The notes below the pieces were generated by a model. It was given only the letters and a program-made list of their open reading frames with translations, made no database searches and was not told where the DNA came from. From Oligoflexia bacterium (GTDB lineage: Bacteria > Bdellovibrionota > Bdellovibrionia > JABDDW01), in NCBI GenBank assembly GCA_020847095.1, contig JADLCR010000055.1:1-64000 (forward strand): a stretch of DNA of 64,000 nt, read 5' to 3'. The stretch's first letter is position 1; each line of letters begins with the position of its first letter. The position numbers and the translations under genes were made by a program. Below, in pieces: positions 7,186 through 16,606 of the stretch.

Positions 7186-8898
7186 ATGAATCGGGATCTA
7201 CTGTCCCAACAACTCAATGAAATTGCCGACTTCTTAGACCTTCTTGGAGAAAATCCTTTTAAAGTGCGCGCTCATCAAGCGGCCGCACGCATCATAGACA
7301 CTTTTTCAGGTGATTTAGAAAAAGCCATTGTTACAAGCGCGATTGGAGAAGTTAAGGGAATCGGCCCTGCGCTTTTAGAGAAGCTTAAGGAATTCCAAAG
7401 TACCGGCGCAATCAAAGAACATGCCCTTCTCAAAAAGAAGATCCCCGAAGGGGTTGTGGCCATGCTTCAAATTCCGGGATTGGGTCCAAAAAAAGTGCGC
7501 GCCCTGCACGAAAAGCTTCAGTTGAAATCCATAGGTGAACTTGAATATGCCTGCAAAGAAAACCGATTGATCAAGCTTGACGGCTTCGGTGAAAAAACAC
7601 AGGCCAAGATTCTTAAGAACATAGAATTTCTCAAAAAAAACCAGGATCGTTTTTTGTTCTCAGAAGCGCTTCTTGAAGCCGATTTGATTTCGTCAACGCT
7701 CAAGAAAGCCAAGGGGGTTAGTGAAGTAGCCGTTGCAGGATCCATTCGTCGTCGAAAAGAAATTATCAAAGACATTGATATTCTAGTGGCCAGCAAAAAT
7801 CCCAAAACGGCCACCCAAGTTTTTGTCAAACACCCAAGTGTTGAAGCGGTGATGGCCTCGGGCGAAACCAAATCTCAGGTTAAATTGAAAAACGGGATGA
7901 TTTGCGACCTGAGAGTCGTGAGCGCTGAAGAATTTCCATTTGCGCTACTTTATTTTACTGGGAGCAAAGAACACAATACGGAGCTTCGTACTATCGCTAA
8001 GGCAAAGGGTTTGAAGCTCAATGAGTATGGGTTGTTTAAAGGTGAAAAGCTCATTAAGTGCCGCGACGAGAAAGAGATCTATGAGCAATTGGGGTTGAGT
8101 TTTATTCCTCCTGAACTCCGAGAGAATTCTGGAGAATTTGATTTCACCCTTGGGAAGGAACCGCCGGCACTTATAGAGGTTTCGCAAATTCGAGGAGTCT
8201 TTCATTGTCATACAACCGATAGTGATGGCTCTGGTTCACTTGAAGAGATGGTGAGGGCGGCCGAAGCCTTGGGATATGAATACATTGGAATTAGTGACCA
8301 CAGCGGGTCTGCCGGTTATGCCCATGGTCTTAAAAAAGACCGGGTGCTCGAGCAATTCAAACGCATTGAAGCACTTCAGAAAAAGGTAAAGATTAGAATT
8401 CTCAAAGGCGTTGAGTCTGACATCTTGTCGGATGGTAAGCTTGATTATGACGAAGCCCTGTTGAAAAAGTTTGATTTCGTCATCGGCAGCATTCATTCGG
8501 GATTTTCTCAAAGCGAAATGGATATGACCAAGAGAGTTGTTAAGGCCTTGCGCAATCCGTATATGGACATGTTAGGCCATCCCACGGGCCGCCTGCTTTT
8601 GTCACGGGAAGCTTATGCCATCAACATGTCTGAGGTGATTGAAGAAGCAGCCAAACAAGGAGTCATAATCGAAGTGAATGCTCACCCGCAGCGACTCGAT
8701 TTGGATTGGCGGCTATGCCGTCAGCTCAAGCACCTCGGTGGCTATGTGAGCATAAATCCAGATGCTCATAGTGTGGCGGGTCTTGAAGACATTGAATATG
8801 GAGTCGGCATTGCTAGAAAAGGTTGGCTTGAGCCTAACCAAGTAGTGAATAGCTGGGGAGTTAAGAAGATTCTTGAAACATTGAGACGTAACCGGTGA
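7186..8898 (+). CDS. polX: DNA polymerase X with PHP domain
   Basis: A family X repair polymerase of 570 residues. Helix-hairpin-helix segments come first (IPGLGPKK near residue 97), then the nucleotidyltransferase core with GSIRRR and the DID metal pair near residue 200. The C-terminal PHP phosphoesterase domain begins with FHCHTTDSDG at about residue 343 and continues with SDHSGS and NAHPQR. The PHP part usually supplies 3'-5' exonuclease or AP-endonuclease activity for gap filling in base-excision repair. The start ATG 7186 fits the family N-terminus; longer readings overlap the ferredoxin in another frame. The following gene encodes endonuclease III, another base-excision repair enzyme, overlapping by four bases. 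Confidence 0.95.
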   Translation: MNRDLLSQQLNEIADFLDLLGENPFKVRAHQAAARIIDTFSGDLEKAIVTSAIGEVKGIGPALLEKLKEFQSTGAIKEHALLKKKIPEGVVAMLQIPGLGPKKVRALHEKLQLKSIGELEYACKENRLIKLDGFGEKTQAKILKNIEFLKKNQDRFLFSEALLEADLISSTLKKAKGVSEVAVAGSIRRRKEIIKDIDILVASKNPKTATQVFVKHPSVEAVMASGETKSQVKLKNGMICDLRVVSAEEFPFALLYFTGSKEHNTELRTIAKAKGLKLNEYGLFKGEKLIKCRDEKEIYEQLGLSFIPPELRENSGEFDFTLGKEPPALIEVSQIRGVFHCHTTDSDGSGSLEEMVRAAEALGYEYIGISDHSGSAGYAHGLKKDRVLEQFKRIEALQKKVKIRILKGVESDILSDGKLDYDEALLKKFDFVIGSIHSGFSQSEMDMTKRVVKALRNPYMDMLGHPTGRLLLSREAYAINMSEVIEEAAKQGVIIEVNAHPQRLDLDWRLCRQLKHLGGYVSINPDAHSVAGLEDIEYGVGIARKGWLEPNQVVNSWGVKKILETLRRNR

Positions 8899-9560
8899 AG
8901 CCCAAATCGACAAAAGAAAACCAGAGTCAAAAGTTGAATAGATCAAAGAGGATTATCTCTAACCTCGAAAAGACTTACCCCGACGCTCACTGTGAACTGG
9001 TGCACAAAAATCCGTTTGAATTATTGATCGCCACCATGCTCAGCGCTCAATGTACCGATGCGAGGGTTAATAAAGTTACACCAGAGTTGTTTTCGGCGTA
9101 TCCCAATGCCGGCGCCATGGCTAATGCACAATCCCAAGAGTTGGAAGAGATAATACGCTCTACAGGTTTCTTTAGAAATAAAGCTAAAAACATTCTTGCT
9201 TGCAGTCAAAAACTGGTCTCGCAGTACGACGGAAAGGTACCCGAAACGATGGAGGACCTTTCATCGCTTCCTGGAGTGGGGCGTAAGACAGCCAATGTTG
9301 TCTTGGGCAATGCTTTTGGGGTGCCGGGTTTAGTGGTGGATACCCATGTCACGCGCTTATCAAATCGCCTGGGGCTGGCTCGAGGCGAGGATGCGGTGAA
9401 GCTCGAACGTGAATTAGAAAAAGTAGTTCCGAAAAACAAATGGACCTTGTTTTCGCACCTTATGATATTTCACGGACGGCGAACCTGTAAGGCTCGGCGC
9501 CCAGATTGTGAAGCGTGTACGGTATTTAAACTTTGCCCACGCAAGGGAGTTAAACATTAA
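8895..9560 (+). CDS. nth: Endonuclease III
   Basis: A DNA glycosylase/AP lyase that removes oxidised pyrimidines. The helix-hairpin-helix LPGVGRKTA carries the catalytic Lys and is followed by the catalytic Asp in VDTHV. The C-terminal [4Fe-4S] loop has the spacing Cys-x6-Cys-x2-Cys-x5-Cys (CKARRPDCEACTVFKLC). It starts at GTG 8895, overlapping the polX stop (GTGA), which suggests the two repair enzymes are coupled. The first 15-20 residues are a polar extension relative to E. coli Nth. Length 221 residues. Confidence 0.96.
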   Translation: MKPKSTKENQSQKLNRSKRIISNLEKTYPDAHCELVHKNPFELLIATMLSAQCTDARVNKVTPELFSAYPNAGAMANAQSQELEEIIRSTGFFRNKAKNILACSQKLVSQYDGKVPETMEDLSSLPGVGRKTANVVLGNAFGVPGLVVDTHVTRLSNRLGLARGEDAVKLERELEKVVPKNKWTLFSHLMIFHGRRTCKARRPDCEACTVFKLCPRKGVKH

Positions 9561-10115
9561 ATGTCAATTTTGAAAGTGGCCCAGCTTGGGCATCCTATTT
9601 TACGAAAGATTGCGGCAAAAGTTCCGGTTGACGATATTCAGTCACCCGAATATCAACGGCTCATCGACGATATGATCGAAACAATGCGAGAATATGACGG
9701 CGTTGGATTGGCCGCTCCCCAAATTCATGTGAGTCTTCAAATTGCGGTCATGGAGATTCATGAAAATCCTCGCTATCCTGGGCAACCTGAAATTCCGGTG
9801 ACCGTTTTTATCAATCCCGTAATCACCCCAATGACAGAAGAAGAAATGGAAGTTTGGGAGGGGTGTTTGAGTGTTCGAGGGTTAAGAGGCGCTGTCCGGA
9901 GGCCAAAGAAAATCCATCTTTTAGCCTTTGATCGAGATGGCAACACTATTGATCGTGTGTATGAAGGATTTCCGGCTATTGCTATACAGCACGAAACAGA
10001 TCACCTTTTCGGAAAGGTTTTTCTCGATCGCATGAAAGATCTTTCAAAGTTGGCATTTATCGAAGAGTTTCAAAAGTACCACCTAAAACATGACGATGTA
10101 ATCGCAGATGAATAG
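9561..10115 (+). CDS. def: Peptide deformylase
   Basis: Removes the formyl group from nascent N-terminal methionine. All three metal-site motifs are present: GVGLAAPQ near residue 47, EGCLSV near residue 95 and QHETDH near residue 139, the last providing the two His and the catalytic Glu. Length 184 residues, normal for the family. It begins immediately after the nth stop codon and has no obvious ribosome site, so it is probably read by coupling. It is not adjacent to fmt, its usual partner in many genomes. Confidence 0.96.
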   Translation: MSILKVAQLGHPILRKIAAKVPVDDIQSPEYQRLIDDMIETMREYDGVGLAAPQIHVSLQIAVMEIHENPRYPGQPEIPVTVFINPVITPMTEEEMEVWEGCLSVRGLRGAVRRPKKIHLLAFDRDGNTIDRVYEGFPAIAIQHETDHLFGKVFLDRMKDLSKLAFIEEFQKYHLKHDDVIADE

Positions 10116-10126
10116 AAGGAGTCCAA

Positions 10127-10579
10127 GTGCTAAAAATCGGTGACAAGGCGCCAGCATTTTCATTGCCCGATCAAAACGGTGTCGAGCGTTCTTTAAAAGA
10201 ATTTAAAGGGAAAAAGGTTGTTCTGTACTTTTACCCGAAGGACATGACTCCCGGTTGCACCATTCAAGCATGCGACTTTCGAGATCACGCTAAAGAGATC
10301 AAAAAACATGGAGCTGTCGTTATCGGGATAAGTAAGGACTCCATTGAGAGACATGTTAAGTTTCAAGAAAAGTATGATCTTAACTTCACGCTGTTGGCTG
10401 ATGAGAATGCCGAGGTCTGCAAGGCCTATGGTGTTTATAAAATGAAAAGCTTGTATGGGCGAAAGTTTTTGGGAATTGAACGAACGACATTTGTTATTTC
10501 AGAATCTGGCCGAATCGAAAAGATCTTTGGAAAAGTAAAGGTCAAAGGACATGTTCAGTCAGTTCTGACTGACCTCTGA
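10127..10579 (+). CDS. bcp: Thiol peroxidase, PrxQ/BCP type peroxiredoxin
   Basis: Reduces peroxides with a reactive Cys and thioredoxin as electron donor; cytosolic. The peroxidatic motif is PGCTIQAC, with the resolving Cys five residues after the peroxidatic one, as in the atypical two-Cys PrxQ class. Length 150 residues. The start is GTG 10127 with AAGGAG five bases upstream. The last 21 bases overlap the convergent carboxypeptidase gene. Last gene of the same-strand run that starts at selD. Confidence 0.94.
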   Translation: MLKIGDKAPAFSLPDQNGVERSLKEFKGKKVVLYFYPKDMTPGCTIQACDFRDHAKEIKKHGAVVIGISKDSIERHVKFQEKYDLNFTLLADENAEVCKAYGVYKMKSLYGRKFLGIERTTFVISESGRIEKIFGKVKVKGHVQSVLTDL

Positions 10580-11530
10580 TTTTGCCTCAGGTTTTTTGTT
10601 TCCCTTAATAAGATAAGTGATAAGAACACGGGTTCCCGTTTTTAGTCTTTCAAAATAAGATTTAGCTTTGGTGTGATCTGTTGTCGGAAGTTCAAGCGTT
10701 AATGTTGGAATGCCGCGCTCTTTGCCTGCAAAATTTCCGAGGCTCCCAGGGAAGAAGCCGTATCTCAAAAAGTTGTAATCAACAGAAGCTTTTTTAACCG
10801 ACGTACGAAGTTCTTCGCAGCTTTTAATATAGTCTTTTGCAAACGTCTTGAATTTGTCATCTTCCGGACCGTCGTAGTCGAAAAAATTGAGAGGCGAATG
10901 AATGGTCAGGATTTTGCCAGGCTCGAAGTTTTCGATGAGCCACGACTGAAACTGTGTTTCAGGTTCACTTCCTCCCTTGGGTCCGGGATTTCGTCGAGGA
11001 TGGCTTTTGTGACTCTCCTTCCAGAGTTTATGAGCCATGGCTTCAAAATCACTCGTAGGAAAGTTTCGATTCAAATCAACCCCATTGGCATTTGTCCGCT
11101 CAGGCTTCTTTTTTAAAAAGCCGTCTGGGTTGACGATGGGTGCCACTATAATACGGTGGTCACGGCACAAATCCGGCTCACCTTTGAGCCATGAAACCAA
11201 TCTCAGTCCAAAATAAACCGGCGTAATTTCATCGCCATGGACTGTCGATAACATCAAAGTGGTATTGGATTTATTAGTTCCGCATTCCCAGTAAATCAGC
11301 GGGCGCCCCATGACCGATTGTCCACCCACCTTCCATGACTTTTCTTCAAACAGAGTGGGATTCCATTTGTATCGCTTATTGGCCTCTCGCAATTCGCTCA
11401 TGAGTTTTTCGACGAGCGCGTTTTTTTCGTATTCAGAAAGATGGCTTTGGTCATAACCCCAGAGTTGGGGTGAAACGATGGGTAGGGATATTAAAAACGT
11501 AATGGCGCAAAGCGTGATTTGTCGCTTCAT
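10559..11530 (-). CDS. Exported M14 zinc carboxypeptidase (MpaA-like)
   Basis: A metallocarboxypeptidase of the M14 fold with a signal peptide (MKRQITLCAITFL then a hydrophobic core). The zinc motif HGDE is near residue 92. The substrate-binding DLNRNF follows, then the second zinc His in TIHSP and the catalytic Glu in TLELP. Closest by motif to murein-peptide amidases and deacylase-like M14 enzymes, so cell-wall peptides are a plausible substrate. ATG 11530 is chosen because it opens a normal signal peptide; an upstream TTG adds seven residues. Its 3' end overlaps bcp. Confidence 0.85.
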   Translation of the reverse strand: MKRQITLCAITFLISLPIVSPQLWGYDQSHLSEYEKNALVEKLMSELREANKRYKWNPTLFEEKSWKVGGQSVMGRPLIYWECGTNKSNTTLMLSTVHGDEITPVYFGLRLVSWLKGEPDLCRDHRIIVAPIVNPDGFLKKKPERTNANGVDLNRNFPTSDFEAMAHKLWKESHKSHPRRNPGPKGGSEPETQFQSWLIENFEPGKILTIHSPLNFFDYDGPEDDKFKTFAKDYIKSCEELRTSVKKASVDYNFLRYGFFPGSLGNFAGKERGIPTLTLELPTTDHTKAKSYFERLKTGTRVLITYLIKGNKKPEAKSEVSQN

Positions 11531-11582
11531 AACTTTAAAATACCCTATCAATAATCATTGGCAAGAGCACCTTCTTTTTGAC

Positions 11583-12080
11583 ATGATGGGTCCTAAGATG
11601 ATGATCTCGCTTATTGAAAGCGTAAAATACATGGGGCACTTGTGGCCCGTCGCTATATTCCGGGTTGTCCTGGGGTTTTGGATTCTCGACTCTACACGAC
11701 GCCACTGGAATCAGGGTTTTTTGGATCAACCCCTCATTGAAAAGATTCTCGAACACCTTTGGAATCGGGGGGTGGACCCTGAGTTCGTTCATTGGGTCCA
11801 GAATTGGCTCACACCCCACTGGCTCGTTATCAATTATTTGGTCATGGGTACGCTATTCTTGATTTCAATTGCCTATATTGTTGGATTTTTGGTCCGACCG
11901 GCAGCCGTGCTGGCTGTCGTCAGCGTACTTATTCATAATCTCATTTTTGGTGAACCCCAAGTTCCTGAGCTGCATCGCCTATCAGTCGCGGTCCACTTGT
12001 TATTGATGCTCCTAGGTGCTGGTCGCTGTTTAGGTTTTGACTATTACTTTTATAAGAGATCCAGAAAGATCTGGTGGTAG
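11583..12080 (+). CDS. DoxX-like integral membrane protein
   Basis: About 166 residues with four predicted membrane segments: around FRVVLGFWI, YLVMGTLFLISIAYIVGF, AVLAVVSVLIHNLIF and LHRLSVAVHLLLML. The layout and the fourth-segment GAGR(C)LGFD ending resemble the DoxX/SURF4 group. The function of most such proteins is not known; some act with thiol or redox systems. Upstream in-frame codons exist back to 11478, but the ATGs at 11583/11586 or 11598/11601 are likelier starts; no clear ribosome site decides between them. The LON-domain gene follows directly. Confidence 0.7.
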   Translation: MMGPKMMISLIESVKYMGHLWPVAIFRVVLGFWILDSTRRHWNQGFLDQPLIEKILEHLWNRGVDPEFVHWVQNWLTPHWLVINYLVMGTLFLISIAYIVGFLVRPAAVLAVVSVLIHNLIFGEPQVPELHRLSVAVHLLLMLLGAGRCLGFDYYFYKRSRKIWW

Positions 12081-12746
12081 TTGTCAAAGATAATTCAAAT
12101 TCCAATATTCCCACTGCCGAACGCCATTTTATTTCCCGGGGTGTACGTTCCGTTTCATATTTTTGAGGAACGCTACAAAACGATGCTTCAAAAAATCGAA
12201 GCCGAAAAGCTGGAGCTTGCCGTCAGTTATGCGCCTGAGCTTCAACCTGGAAAATTTTACCCCTCAATGATTTGTGGTGCTGGCGTGGTCCGTGTTTTAC
12301 AGAAAAATCAAAAAGGCGAAAGCGACATCGTGGTTTTCGGAAAAAAGCGGGTCAAGTTTCACCGTTATATCCAAGAATTGCCCTATCTCGTCGGCGAGGG
12401 TGAGATCTTGGAAATGAATTTAGAAATGCCAGAGAAAACTTATTCTGAACTGCTCGGTGACATTCGTGAAATGATCATTAACTGGGTATTTTCAAATGTT
12501 GAAGACTCTGAAAAAGCCATTCGATTTTTTCAAGGGGTAAAAGACTTAGAGGCTCTTTGCAATTTTGTAGGCTACTACTTTGTTAAAGACATTGAAGAAA
12601 AGCAAAAGCTGCTCGAAGAGAATCACTTAGAAGCAAAATCACAAAAGATTTGGCAAATTCTAAAAGATCTTGGTCCAAGCGATGGGCCAAAGCTCAAGGA
12701 TAATTTAGTTCCGTTTCCTACAGGCAAGAAACCCGAAACCCATTAG
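12081..12746 (+). CDS. LON N-terminal domain protein (stand-alone substrate-binding domain)
   Basis: A 221-residue protein with the PUA-like LON substrate-binding fold. IPIFPLPN near the start and VYVPFHIFEERY are characteristic. The ATPase and protease parts of Lon are absent, so it cannot degrade proteins itself; adaptor or substrate-recognition roles are guesses. The start is TTG 12081, directly after the previous stop, with GGTGG three bases upstream. The C-terminal third is alpha-helical and charged. No membrane segments. Confidence 0.88.
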   Translation: MSKIIQIPIFPLPNAILFPGVYVPFHIFEERYKTMLQKIEAEKLELAVSYAPELQPGKFYPSMICGAGVVRVLQKNQKGESDIVVFGKKRVKFHRYIQELPYLVGEGEILEMNLEMPEKTYSELLGDIREMIINWVFSNVEDSEKAIRFFQGVKDLEALCNFVGYYFVKDIEEKQKLLEENHLEAKSQKIWQILKDLGPSDGPKLKDNLVPFPTGKKPETH

Positions 12747-12754
12747 GCCCCGTT

Positions 12755-13522
12755 CTAATTCTTTTTTTGGCAAGACTTCACGTAGCGCAGAATTACTTTT
12801 GTCGAGGTCGGACCCTTTCGTGGAGCATAATTCCATTTAGCTGCGATAACTCCTTCTTCAGTGTCAGATTTGAACTGATAAAATCTCCATGCATCGCCTT
12901 TAGCTTTTTTCCCAATTAGCAATGTTCCCAAATAGGTGACTTTTACTGACAGCGGACTTCTTGGTTTGAATACCAAATAACACTTTCCAAAGTGATCGAT
13001 GAAGCCCGCGGCCGAAAAGTCTGCGGTCCTACCTATGAAGAGCTTCATTGAGTCGTGAGCGGAGTCAAACAATTCAAAAGAATGAACCGGCTTGCCTTCT
13101 AGAACGCATTTGGGAAGTTGCCGCAATTCAACGGGCCGACTCGGCGCCCACTTTAAGACCTCTTTGGCGTTCTTGCCCATGGCCATTATCAATCCTTGAG
13201 CCTCCGTGGAATTCTCAAGAACAGCACCGCTCATGGAAGGAGCCATTTCTTGATCCTCACAATGCCAAGGCAGAGTTTGATCTTGGGTTAGGGAAATTAA
13301 CCCCGTTAGAGCATGCAAGTTTCCGTCGTGCCCGAGAATGAACCGTGGGGTTTCGTCAAACTTCTTTTCCAAAGGGAGAGTGACGACGTCGGTTCCGCGA
13401 TTGACAATATAAAAAAGTCGGACGTCTTTGGATTTTAATTCTTTTGACTCGAGATCAATTTCGTTTGCATAAGAGATACTTCCCAAAATCATAAACAAGA
13501 CAATCAAAATTTGTTTTTTCAA
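12755..13522 (-). CDS. Exported protein of unknown function, coupled to copA
   Basis: Not recognised. 255 residues with a clear signal peptide (KKQ, then ILIVLFMILGSISYA, cleavage before NE). The mature part has four cysteines, two of them near WHCEDQE and PKCVLEG, and looks beta-rich. The start is TTG 13522, overlapping the copA stop as TTGA with GGGGGG five bases upstream, so its translation is coupled to copA. A role in copper handling is suggested only by this position; no HMA, cupredoxin or Met-rich motif is seen. A longer in-frame reading into copA is less likely. Confidence 0.72.
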   Translation of the reverse strand: MKKQILIVLFMILGSISYANEIDLESKELKSKDVRLFYIVNRGTDVVTLPLEKKFDETPRFILGHDGNLHALTGLISLTQDQTLPWHCEDQEMAPSMSGAVLENSTEAQGLIMAMGKNAKEVLKWAPSRPVELRQLPKCVLEGKPVHSFELFDSAHDSMKLFIGRTADFSAAGFIDHFGKCYLVFKPRSPLSVKVTYLGTLLIGKKAKGDAWRFYQFKSDTEEGVIAAKWNYAPRKGPTSTKVILRYVKSCQKKN

Positions 13523-15645
13523 TTTATCCCCCCAAGTTGTCTTAAGCGCCATCCAAGAAAAACGCTTCCAAGCACCACCGAAACTGAACTTGCCGCCATG
13601 GCGGCGCTGGCCCAAATAGGACTGAGAAGGCCATTAAAGGCCATCGGCAGCATGATCAAATTATAACCGAAGGCCCAGGCGAGATTCATCTTCAGTGTTG
13701 TCAAAGTCATTTTCGCCATTCGAATGGCAAGAGGAAGATCTTTTATTCCTCCTGTGAGGCTGACATGACCGGCGGCCAATGCCGAACTTGTTCCCGAAAC
13801 CATCGCAAAACCAACATCGCTTTCTTGCAGAGCCAACACGTCATTAATTCCGTCCCCGATATAGCCAACAGGAGGGTTGAGGGATTTAGCCTTTTTTATA
13901 TATTCCACCTTCTGGTGAGGATGCAGTTCGCTATGACTTTCATCTAAGAGTTTTGAAATATCCCCGAGTGTTCTCAATGACGAAGAGTTATCCCCAGTGA
14001 GAAGCCCTGTTTTAATTCCTTCGGATTTCAAAAATTCGAGAACCGATTTTGCTTCAACTCGAGGCGCATCAATGAAGGTCAGGACCGCGGCCTTTTTATT
14101 ATCAATAAATATCGTGCTGCTGGTGCCAAAGGAATCCATTTCCAATTCACCGATAAGCTCCACTTCGGTTTTTTTAATCAAAACTTGGTGATTATCCACA
14201 ATTCCCTGAACGCCTTCTCCGGGAATAACCGTAGAGCTCTGAGGGGATCGCAAGCGATAAATGCCTTTCTTAAATGCAGCATCCCGAATCGCTCTTGCCA
14301 ATGGGTGAAGGGAATCGGTTTCAAGGCAAGCGGCCAGGCGCAAGATTTCTTTTTCGTCAAATCCCTCTTCGGCTTTGATGGTGATCAATTGGGGGCGTCC
14401 TTCAGTGAGCGTGCCCGTTTTATCAAAATACAGGACCTTAAGACGCCCAGCGGCCTCAAGGGTTGTGGGATCACGAAATAAGATCCCAGATTTTGCTGCT
14501 GCGCCTAATGCAGAAACCAGCGCCGTAGGTACGGCCAGTCCTAAGGCGCAAGGGCAAGCAACGAGTAACACTGAAAGCATGGTGTTGAGAGCAAATTCTG
14601 GAGCCCCGGTCTGAGAGAACTGGTAAATGGCGGCGCCCGCAGCCAACAAGAAAACCGCGGGCACAAAAAAACTCGTTACTTGATCGGCAAACCTCTGCAA
14701 CGGAACTCTTTTTGACTGGGCGGTTTCAAGTTCCTTGATGAGCCTCCCGAGAAAGCTTTCTTGGGGGCTTTTGGTTGCGATTAAAGTAATGGCGCTGTCT
14801 ATGATGATTGCGCCAGCTAAGAGTCTTGTTCCGATCACGGCTTTGATTGGTTTGGATTCGCCAGTCAAACTTGAAAGGTCTACGCTGGTGGCGCCTTCGA
14901 TGACCTCGGCGTCAACGGGCAGCCGATCACCGGGAAGGAGGTGGAGTCGATCTTGTGGCAGCAAGTCCGTCCCGGGCAAAAGTCGTTCTTCGCCATTTCG
15001 AAAAACCCGAATGGGTGACTCAATCAGTTTAAAAAGCTCTTCACTGGCGCTGTAGGTTGCCCGACGAGAGTATGCTTCAAGGAATTTTCCAAAAGAAATA
15101 AAAAGGATGATCGTGGACGCTGACTCAAAGCCGTGAGTATGTGAGCCTCTAACCCAAAACAAAATACTCTGAATATAGGCCGCAAGCGATCCCACGGAGA
15201 CAAGTGTGTCCATTGAAAGCGTCCGATTGAGCAAATGATTCCAGGCCCGTCGGTGAATGCCAAACCCTGGAATAAAAACCACAAAACCCGCCATCAAGGC
15301 TTGAACCGGTGTGCCGAGAGTGATTCCGAGCGGGAACATCGTAAAGACCAGAAGCGGAATCCCGGCGGCGGCCGCCATGAGAAACTCTTTTTGTGCCTGG
15401 GCCTTTTCTTTAATGTTCAATTCTCTAACGGAAGCAATTTGAAACTGGCTTAGATTTTGGTTTAGTACATCGTAACCGATCGAGCGAAGTTTCTCGGTGA
15501 CGACTTCTTTATTCAGGCCCTCAACATTAAGTTGTTTTAAGGCGAAATTCACGCTGACATTTTTAGCGCCAGGCAAAGTACGAATTGCGGTTTCGATTTT
15601 TTCTGCGCAAGACTGGCAAGACATGCCGACCACAGGGAATTGCAT
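13519..15645 (-). CDS. copA: Copper-exporting P1B-type ATPase
   Basis: An inner-membrane ATPase that moves Cu+ out of the cytoplasm. One N-terminal heavy-metal-associated domain carries GMSCQSC. The transmembrane metal site is CPCALG. The phosphorylation motif is DKTGTLT, TGES is present in the actuator domain, HP is in the nucleotide domain and GDGINDV is in the hinge. At 708 residues it is normal for a single-HMA CopA. It begins two bases after the EamA transporter stop on the same strand and is followed by a coupled exported protein. No copper regulator gene is nearby. Confidence 0.93.
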   Translation of the reverse strand: MQFPVVGMSCQSCAEKIETAIRTLPGAKNVSVNFALKQLNVEGLNKEVVTEKLRSIGYDVLNQNLSQFQIASVRELNIKEKAQAQKEFLMAAAAGIPLLVFTMFPLGITLGTPVQALMAGFVVFIPGFGIHRRAWNHLLNRTLSMDTLVSVGSLAAYIQSILFWVRGSHTHGFESASTIILFISFGKFLEAYSRRATYSASEELFKLIESPIRVFRNGEERLLPGTDLLPQDRLHLLPGDRLPVDAEVIEGATSVDLSSLTGESKPIKAVIGTRLLAGAIIIDSAITLIATKSPQESFLGRLIKELETAQSKRVPLQRFADQVTSFFVPAVFLLAAGAAIYQFSQTGAPEFALNTMLSVLLVACPCALGLAVPTALVSALGAAAKSGILFRDPTTLEAAGRLKVLYFDKTGTLTEGRPQLITIKAEEGFDEKEILRLAACLETDSLHPLARAIRDAAFKKGIYRLRSPQSSTVIPGEGVQGIVDNHQVLIKKTEVELIGELEMDSFGTSSTIFIDNKKAAVLTFIDAPRVEAKSVLEFLKSEGIKTGLLTGDNSSSLRTLGDISKLLDESHSELHPHQKVEYIKKAKSLNPPVGYIGDGINDVLALQESDVGFAMVSGTSSALAAGHVSLTGGIKDLPLAIRMAKMTLTTLKMNLAWAFGYNLIMLPMAFNGLLSPIWASAAMAASSVSVVLGSVFLGWRLRQLGGIN

Positions 15646-15647
15646 CT

Positions 15648-16574
15648 TTAACTCTTTTTATTTGCTTTGGCAAAATCCAGATTAATTTTGTAAACGGCCC
15701 ATAGCAATACCAAACCGCCCAAGAGCTGAAGGGGCATCAAGGGTTGACCGAGGGCAACCCAGCTTACGAGTACCGCAACGAATGTTTGAGTCATTTCGCA
15801 AAATCCGCCTACGGTCGCCGATGTATGCGCGAGCCCTTTTAAATATAGAAATGTCGGCAACACTCCAGCGATGGTGACCAGCCCTAGGTAATTCCAAAAG
15901 ATCTCTCCTTCAAGAAGTCTGTTTGGATTTAATGCGGCTAAATCAAGTTCTCCCTTAGCGCCAGCCATTAACAAAAGTGTGAAAAAGCCCACAATAAATC
16001 GCACGGGAACTGCCACTGAAGCGGGAATGTGAATCATGGCGCCTCGTCCGGCGACCGTACTAAATCCCCAGGTCATGGCTGTAATGGAAATAAAGATTAG
16101 GCCTAAATCGAGCGAAAAATTTTGAAGATCAACTTCGTTACCTGAAAGCGCGATGGCGACGCCCGATGCGAGCGCCACGAGGGCCCATTTGACAAAATCC
16201 TTTCCCCATTTTTCTTTTAAAATCAGTCGAGCAAAAAGCACACAAAAGACAGGCTGTAGTTTTAAAAGCAAGTTAGCCACACTGGCGTTCATTTCTTTCA
16301 GAGCCATGGTGAAAAACGTTGTTCCGACAGCGCTTCCGAGAGAACCGCTTAAAATGATAAAAAACCAAGCTTTGGGAGGGATTTTTTTAAGCTTGTGCCG
16401 AGAGGCAATTAAAAATGGAACAGTGAGAAAGATTCCGAGTACATGTTCGATCAGCACAAGAATCGTAGGGCTGAAGAACTCATTGAGATGCACTCTAAAA
16501 AAGGACTCAAGTCCCCAAAGTCCCGCACCAAAAACGACAAAAACCGGACCTAGCCAAAGCCAATTGTTTTTCAT
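15648..16574 (-). CDS. EamA-family (DMT superfamily) transporter
   Basis: A 308-residue inner-membrane protein with ten predicted membrane helices in two repeated EamA halves; the second half starts near residue 150. Family members export or import metabolites such as amino acids or nucleosides, but the substrate cannot be read from sequence. The Pro-Thr in the ninth segment and the GLAHTSAT stretch are typical of the family. It lies directly upstream of copA on the same strand and is probably co-transcribed, but a metal link is not established. Confidence 0.88.
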   Translation of the reverse strand: MKNNWLWLGPVFVVFGAGLWGLESFFRVHLNEFFSPTILVLIEHVLGIFLTVPFLIASRHKLKKIPPKAWFFIILSGSLGSAVGTTFFTMALKEMNASVANLLLKLQPVFCVLFARLILKEKWGKDFVKWALVALASGVAIALSGNEVDLQNFSLDLGLIFISITAMTWGFSTVAGRGAMIHIPASVAVPVRFIVGFFTLLLMAGAKGELDLAALNPNRLLEGEIFWNYLGLVTIAGVLPTFLYLKGLAHTSATVGGFCEMTQTFVAVLVSWVALGQPLMPLQLLGGLVLLWAVYKINLDFAKANKKS

Positions 16575-16606
16575 TTGTTAATGGTTTCTCGGATTCCTTA
16601 TAGGAG